This document shows, piece after piece, positions 5,957 through 9,100 of a stretch of 9,100 nucleotides of DNA. Source of the stretch: an uncultured Eubacteriales bacterium (GTDB lineage Bacteria > Bacillota > Clostridia > UBA1381 > UBA9506); NCBI GenBank assembly GCA_902478395.1, contig CABSKZ010000098.1, forward strand, positions 1 to 9,100. Reading direction: 5' to 3'. The notes under the pieces were generated by a model, which was not told where the DNA came from, did not search any database, and saw only the letters and a list, made by a program, of their open reading frames with translations. Positions within the stretch are counted from its first letter, which is position 1; every line of letters starts with the position of its first letter. The translations under genes were made by a program, and so were the position numbers.

Positions 5957-8083
5957 TTATCCAATTGTCTGTGAATTTCTTCGGATAATCATATCCTGCC
6001 ATTTTTCTTCCAACGTGACGAACCGTGCGGACCAGCCGGACACGCGCACCGCCAGCGTTTGATATTCCTCCGGATGTTCCTTCGCACGTTTGAGCACCTC
6101 GTTGTCTATGACATCCATCTGCATAAAGAACCCGCCCAGATTTACAAAGCCGCGCAGAAGGCCGATAACCGCACAGATGCCCTTTTCATCTTCGACAGTC
6201 TTTGGAAACAGCTTGATATCAAGTGCCGTCCCACAGGTCAGCCTCACCAAATCTGCTTTGCAATGGGATTTGATAACCGCCGTCGCGCCTTCCGCGTCGG
6301 TTGCCGGCGTGGGGCTGAAATTGGAAGAAAGAACCTCCCCCTGCTTCCTTCCGTGTGGTGAGGCAGTTCTCGAAGGCCCCCACTCGATTTCGCGCCCGAA
6401 GGTACTCACACCGGGCGGAAACAAAATGCCGTTTATTTCCCTGTTTTCTCCCACAACATCCATATAGTCACCTAAAAGCCTGGAAACGACTGCATCCGCC
6501 TCATCATTGTCATTTCCGTAGTAATGATATTGGTTCAGCACGTATCGGCGCAGCGGCTCGTGTCCTTTCCAGTTGTCCTGCACGATTTTCAAAAACGATT
6601 CCAGAGAAAGCCGTTTCTCCTCAAAAACCAATTTTTTCAATGCGTAGAGGCTATTTGCCGCATCGACGATTCCTCCAAAATGAGGTGAAAGAACGGTATA
6701 TCTTGCTCCTCCCGCATAATAGGATTTTGCATTTTTGATACAGTCCTTTGTCAGCAAAGACACAACAGAGCATGGAATATCTTTATTGGGATACGCCTCT
6801 TCCCGATATGGATTTTGAAAACTGAGCACCTTGTTGCGCAGTGCGTCAAGATAGGCTTGATAAAGTTCTTCATAGGACGCAAAAGATGCCACATTTTCTT
6901 TGGCCAGCCGCAGCACATCTTTCAGCAAAATGGCAAATCCGTCGAAGGGCTTATAGGAAAAAAAGGTTTTTCCTGGAACCTGCACCTCCCAGCAGCCATC
7001 ATTGGCAAACTGCCGCGCTTCTTGCAAGGAATAGCCAAATTCCGTCATGCTCTGTATCACAAGCTCCTCATTATATACCGCGACGATGCCCCCGCCGTGA
7101 CGGATAACCTCTGCCATTCTCCGCAGCAGCTTTTCCGGCGTGTGTCTGTTCATGCGGACAGCAACAGGAAAATCGCTGATTCCCAGTTCTTCAATGATAT
7201 CCAGAACCAGATAGGTCACCTCGTTCGTCACATCCACTCCGTTTTCATCAATACCAGACAAAACGATGTTTTGATAATGCTGTGCGTCGCCGGAGCCATT
7301 CGACTCCCCCGTAATCCATTCACAGCCTTTTATGAAAAAGTGCGCCAGGATTTCCCTTGCATCCTCCAGCGTCAAAATCCCTTCCGCCAAGTCTTTTTTC
7401 AAGTAATCCCCCAATAGTAAATCAATCCGCCCAAGTCCGGGCCAGTTGCCGCAAAGCCGCTCAAACGCAAACAAAAACCAGAGGGATTGCACCGCCTCAT
7501 GAAAACTCCGTGGCGGACCGAACGGCACCTGACGCAAATGGAAAACTGTCTTTTTGTAATTTTCATCTTCAACCATGCGTTTTGTCAATTCGCCCAAATA
7601 CCGTGCGCGCCATATACGAACGGCATCGATGCAATTCTGCAGGCTCTTCAGAAAGTCTGTTTGTTCCACAGAAAGGGATTTATCACTGCACCTTTCTTCT
7701 ATTTCGTTCTGATAGGCGTTCAAGCCCTGTTTCACGGCATCCTCAAACCCCAGCGTAAGATGACTGACGCTTTGAACGACGGGCTGACCCTGAAATGTCG
7801 CCGGAACAAAATGAGAGATTGCCAACCCCAATGTCGCGGCTCCGCTGATTTTTTCCCCGCTGCAAATGCGGATTGGCGCCCGCTCCGCGATTTGTAGAAC
7901 AGCGGCGTCATACCGTTTCAAATCACCCATTTCAGAGAAGCCCGGCGTCTCGTCCATTGAAACCGCCATTGTTTCCAGCGCCTGTTTTCCATATGGATTG
8001 TGAAGAGATTCAAACGCAAACCTACGTGTTTCTTCCGTCAGCCGGACAGGCCGCTTGGCGGCACAGCTCGATGTAAATTCCAT
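5957..8083 (-). CDS. Glycyl radical enzyme, pyruvate formate-lyase family, substrate unknown
   Basis: This is a 708-aa member of the anaerobic glycyl radical superfamily, whose members use a backbone glycyl radical to generate a thiyl radical on an active-site Cys. The C-terminal radical loop RVSGWSARF (680-688) places the radical at G683. The active-site loop NDGCWEV (361-367) supplies C364 and E366, the Cys-x-Glu arrangement of the dehydratase, lyase and decarboxylase branches rather than the Cys-Cys of true pyruvate formate-lyase. Other family blocks are FGPPRSFHEAVQSLWF (188-203), GLGRIDLLLGDY (216-227) and LFPPGVSTFGREIEWGPSRTASPHGRKQGE (554-583, with the conserved ASPHGR/GE stretch). 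At 708 aa it is shorter than most relatives (about 760-900), mainly at the N-terminus. Trp at 365 and 684 is atypical (usually Val-type and Tyr). ATG 8083 has an excellent RBS (AGGAGG, 8092-8097). No activating enzyme or microcompartment gene is adjacent. The divergent AraC gene is a likely regulator. It would be irreversibly damaged by oxygen when active. Confidence 0.9.
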   Translation of the reverse strand: MEFTSSCAAKRPVRLTEETRRFAFESLHNPYGKQALETMAVSMDETPGFSEMGDLKRYDAAVLQIAERAPIRICSGEKISGAATLGLAISHFVPATFQGQPVVQSVSHLTLGFEDAVKQGLNAYQNEIEERCSDKSLSVEQTDFLKSLQNCIDAVRIWRARYLGELTKRMVEDENYKKTVFHLRQVPFGPPRSFHEAVQSLWFLFAFERLCGNWPGLGRIDLLLGDYLKKDLAEGILTLEDAREILAHFFIKGCEWITGESNGSGDAQHYQNIVLSGIDENGVDVTNEVTYLVLDIIEELGISDFPVAVRMNRHTPEKLLRRMAEVIRHGGGIVAVYNEELVIQSMTEFGYSLQEARQFANDGCWEVQVPGKTFFSYKPFDGFAILLKDVLRLAKENVASFASYEELYQAYLDALRNKVLSFQNPYREEAYPNKDIPCSVVSLLTKDCIKNAKSYYAGGARYTVLSPHFGGIVDAANSLYALKKLVFEEKRLSLESFLKIVQDNWKGHEPLRRYVLNQYHYYGNDNDEADAVVSRLLGDYMDVVGENREINGILFPPGVSTFGREIEWGPSRTASPHGRKQGEVLSSNFSPTPATDAEGATAVIKSHCKADLVRLTCGTALDIKLFPKTVEDEKGICAVIGLLRGFVNLGGFFMQMDVIDNEVLKRAKEHPEEYQTLAVRVSGWSARFVTLEEKWQDMIIRRNSQTIG

Positions 8084-8103
8084 ATTGCATACCTCCTACC
8101 GCT

Positions 8104-8109
8104 ATTATA
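8104..8109 (-). promoter_or_regulatory. Possible -10 box for the glycyl radical enzyme gene
   Basis: TATAAT is present on the minus strand only 20 bases before the ATG at 8083. The expected transcript start would fall at the edge of the RBS, leaving a leader of about 15 bases, which is very short. The hexamer at the -35 distance (TGGTAA) is poor. A weak -35 with a good -10 would fit a promoter that needs an activator such as the neighbouring AraC protein, but this is inference. Confidence 0.28.
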
Positions 8110-8132
8110 GTAAACAACCTCATCAATTACCA

Positions 8133-8148
8133 TTGACGATTCTGTCAA
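8133..8148. promoter_or_regulatory. Inverted repeat over the -35 box in the divergent region
   Basis: TTGAC (8133-8137) and GTCAA (8144-8148) are inverted copies separated by six bases. The left arm is the -35 box of the AraC-gene promoter. Read on the other strand, the right arm gives a consensus TTGACA with no usable -10 at 16-18 bases. It could be a regulator site in the divergent region that controls both genes. Five-base arms can also arise by chance. Confidence 0.38.
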
Positions 8149-8161
8149 AATTATATATAAT
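8133..8161 (+). promoter_or_regulatory. Sigma-A promoter of the araC-family gene
   Basis: TTGACG (8133-8138) is followed after exactly 17 bases by TATAAT (8156-8161), a near-perfect sigma-A promoter. Transcription would begin near 8168, close to the RBS AAGGAG (8172-8177), so the leader is short. Confidence 0.72.
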
Positions 8162-8185
8162 ACTGCTGTATAAGGAGTGATTAGC

Positions 8186-8971
8186 ATGGAAATTTCACAT
8201 ATAGATATTCAGTATTATGCTGCATCCGGCAATCTCATTGAAGCCGGGGTAACCGCCAGGAAGTCGCTGCCCTATCTGTCTGTCGTGCAGTCTGTAACCG
8301 GACAGTATGGCATCTCCATAGACGGCGGCATAGAAAAACAAACTGTTCCGGGCGGCTGTTTTATCGCTCCGGCACACAAACGGCAGGATATCATACATTA
8401 CGGAAACGGCGGACATCCTATGGAATGCCAATGGCTGTTTCTGGACGTGGTACTGAACCGGAAATATCATTTAGACGACCTGTATGATTTCCCGCTGATT
8501 TTACCGCAGCAGTGGAACGCAGAAGCTGCTGAACTTATCCGCATTGTACGGGCCAATGTCCACATCTGCGATTCCATGGCGGCCTGCTGCCGGCTGGTGA
8601 AAATCCTGCTTACCGCAGGCCAGCAAAAGAAGCCAGCTTTTGAACCTGTACACAACGCACTGGAATGGATGCACCAGCACTACCCTGAGCCGGTTACAAT
8701 CAACGCACTAGCCGGAAGGTGCGGCCTGTCGCCATCCCGGTTCCACCATCTGTTCAAACAGGCGGCCGGCAAATCCCCAGTGCAGTATCTAAACGATTAC
8801 CGCCTGTCCGTTGCCTCCTTACTTCTGGAAACATCTGAAAAACCGGTGCATGAAATTGCCTCGGAAATCGGCTTTGAAAACCAGTTTTATTTTAGCAGAT
8901 TATTTAAAGAAAAATATGCGCTTTGCCCAACGCATTACCGCAGAAAATTTCAAAACCCCGGCGCCCTTTAA
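8186..8971 (+). CDS. AraC-family transcriptional regulator
   Basis: This 261-aa regulator has an N-terminal ligand-binding part (about 1-140) of the cupin type (for example YGISIDGGIEKQTVPGGCFIAPAHKRQ, 41-67, a typical beta-strand/turn pattern before a sugar-type pocket). A C-terminal double helix-turn-helix occupies about 153-256: INALAGRCGLSPSRFHHLFK (172-191) and HEIASEIGFENQFYFSRLFK (222-241), the second carrying the classic IGFxxxFYFSRLFK signature. I chose ATG 8186 because AAGGAG (8172-8177) lies 8 bases upstream. The in-frame GTG at 8177 overlaps that RBS and is unlikely to be used. It is divergent from the glycyl radical enzyme gene, 102 bp apart, which is the usual arrangement for an AraC activator and its target. 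The ligand cannot be read from sequence; it may be the enzyme's substrate. The last codons lie inside the terminator hairpin. Confidence 0.92.
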   Translation: MEISHIDIQYYAASGNLIEAGVTARKSLPYLSVVQSVTGQYGISIDGGIEKQTVPGGCFIAPAHKRQDIIHYGNGGHPMECQWLFLDVVLNRKYHLDDLYDFPLILPQQWNAEAAELIRIVRANVHICDSMAACCRLVKILLTAGQQKKPAFEPVHNALEWMHQHYPEPVTINALAGRCGLSPSRFHHLFKQAAGKSPVQYLNDYRLSVASLLLETSEKPVHEIASEIGFENQFYFSRLFKEKYALCPTHYRRKFQNPGAL

Positions 8972-8987
8972 CGGTGCCGGGGTTTTG
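8951..8987. terminator. Terminator overlapping the end of the araC-family gene
   Basis: CAAAACCCCGGC (8951-8962) pairs perfectly with 8976-8987. Three further pairs (one G-T) leave a 7-base loop (8966-8972) that contains the TAA stop codon (8969-8971). The strand ends in GGGGTTTTGATT, a modest T-tract. The mirror strand also has TTTTG then AAATTTT, so it may act in both directions. The final residues NPGAL are encoded by the stem. Confidence 0.68.
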
Positions 8988-9100
8988 ATTAATCAGGCTG
9001 AAAATCTATCTTGGCCTTTCGGCCTGATGGCTCAAAGCATATAACCAGTTCACAAGGTTATTTCATTTAAAACTTGATGATATAGATTGCTGTCGTTGAG

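Noticed and set aside
6815..7417. A 200-codon + strand frame inside the glycyl radical enzyme gene
   Set aside because: It is antisense to conserved enzyme blocks, including the active-site Cys loop, and its residue composition (His, Arg and Phe rich) is typical of shadow frames.
8992..9028. Inverted repeat ATCAGGC / GCCTGAT with an overlapping GGCC-TTTC-GGCC hairpin
   Set aside because: The two pairings exclude each other, neither is followed by a T-tract, and there is no gene context to make it meaningful.
9050..9100. A minus-strand frame entering from the right edge and ending at a TGA at 9050 (...YHQVLNEITL)
   Set aside because: Only 16 codons are visible, and other frames also stay open briefly. 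It could be the tail of a convergent gene sharing the 8951-8987 terminator but cannot be supported.

Overview
The window looks like chromosomal DNA from an anaerobic Clostridia-type Firmicute, probably gut or fermentative. The reasons are the low-to-middle GC content, the strong AGGAGG-type ribosome binding sites, near-consensus sigma-A promoters, hairpins with T-tracts between convergent genes, and an oxygen-sensitive glycyl radical enzyme. No tRNA, rRNA, CRISPR array, intact insertion sequence or phage gene is visible.

Layout: (1) Positions 2-85 hold the last 27 codons of an unidentified + strand gene, followed by a bidirectional terminator (87-124). (2) Positions 197-3646, minus strand, hold a compact hexuronate operon in the order uxuA (mannonate dehydratase), a GntR/FCD regulator, uxuB (fructuronate reductase). 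A single sigma-A promoter serves it (TTTACA, 17 bp, TAATAT; 3694-3722), with its -10 buried in a perfect 22-bp palindrome (3684-3705) that is the best operator candidate for the operon's own regulator. (3) Positions 3723-4157 are an intergenic stretch of about 435 bp with no confident gene. It contains small hairpins, an extended -10 box, a 72-codon open frame of unknown status, a palindrome and an imperfect direct repeat. (4) Positions 4158-5861, + strand, encode a stand-alone ATPase of the 'ABC class' family (COG3044/PF09818 type). (5) A strong bidirectional terminator (5906-5948) separates it from a convergent gene. (6) Positions 5957-8083, minus strand, encode a short (708 aa) pyruvate formate-lyase-like glycyl radical enzyme of unknown substrate, with Trp at two normally different positions beside its radical residues (C-W-E and G-W). 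(7) Positions 8186-8971 encode a divergent AraC-family regulator with its own good promoter (8133-8161), ending inside a hairpin terminator.

How the parts fit: uxuA and uxuB convert D-fructuronate via D-mannonate to 2-keto-3-deoxygluconate, and the regulator between them probably senses a pathway intermediate. Glucuronate isomerase, KDG kinase, KDPG aldolase and a transporter are not in the window. The glycyl radical enzyme and the AraC regulator form a divergent pair, so the AraC protein may control the enzyme. No radical-SAM activase is present here, so activation must come from elsewhere in the genome. The most unusual items are the glycyl radical enzyme and the unexplained intergenic stretch upstream of the ATPase. 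I did not find a clearly new multi-gene system.
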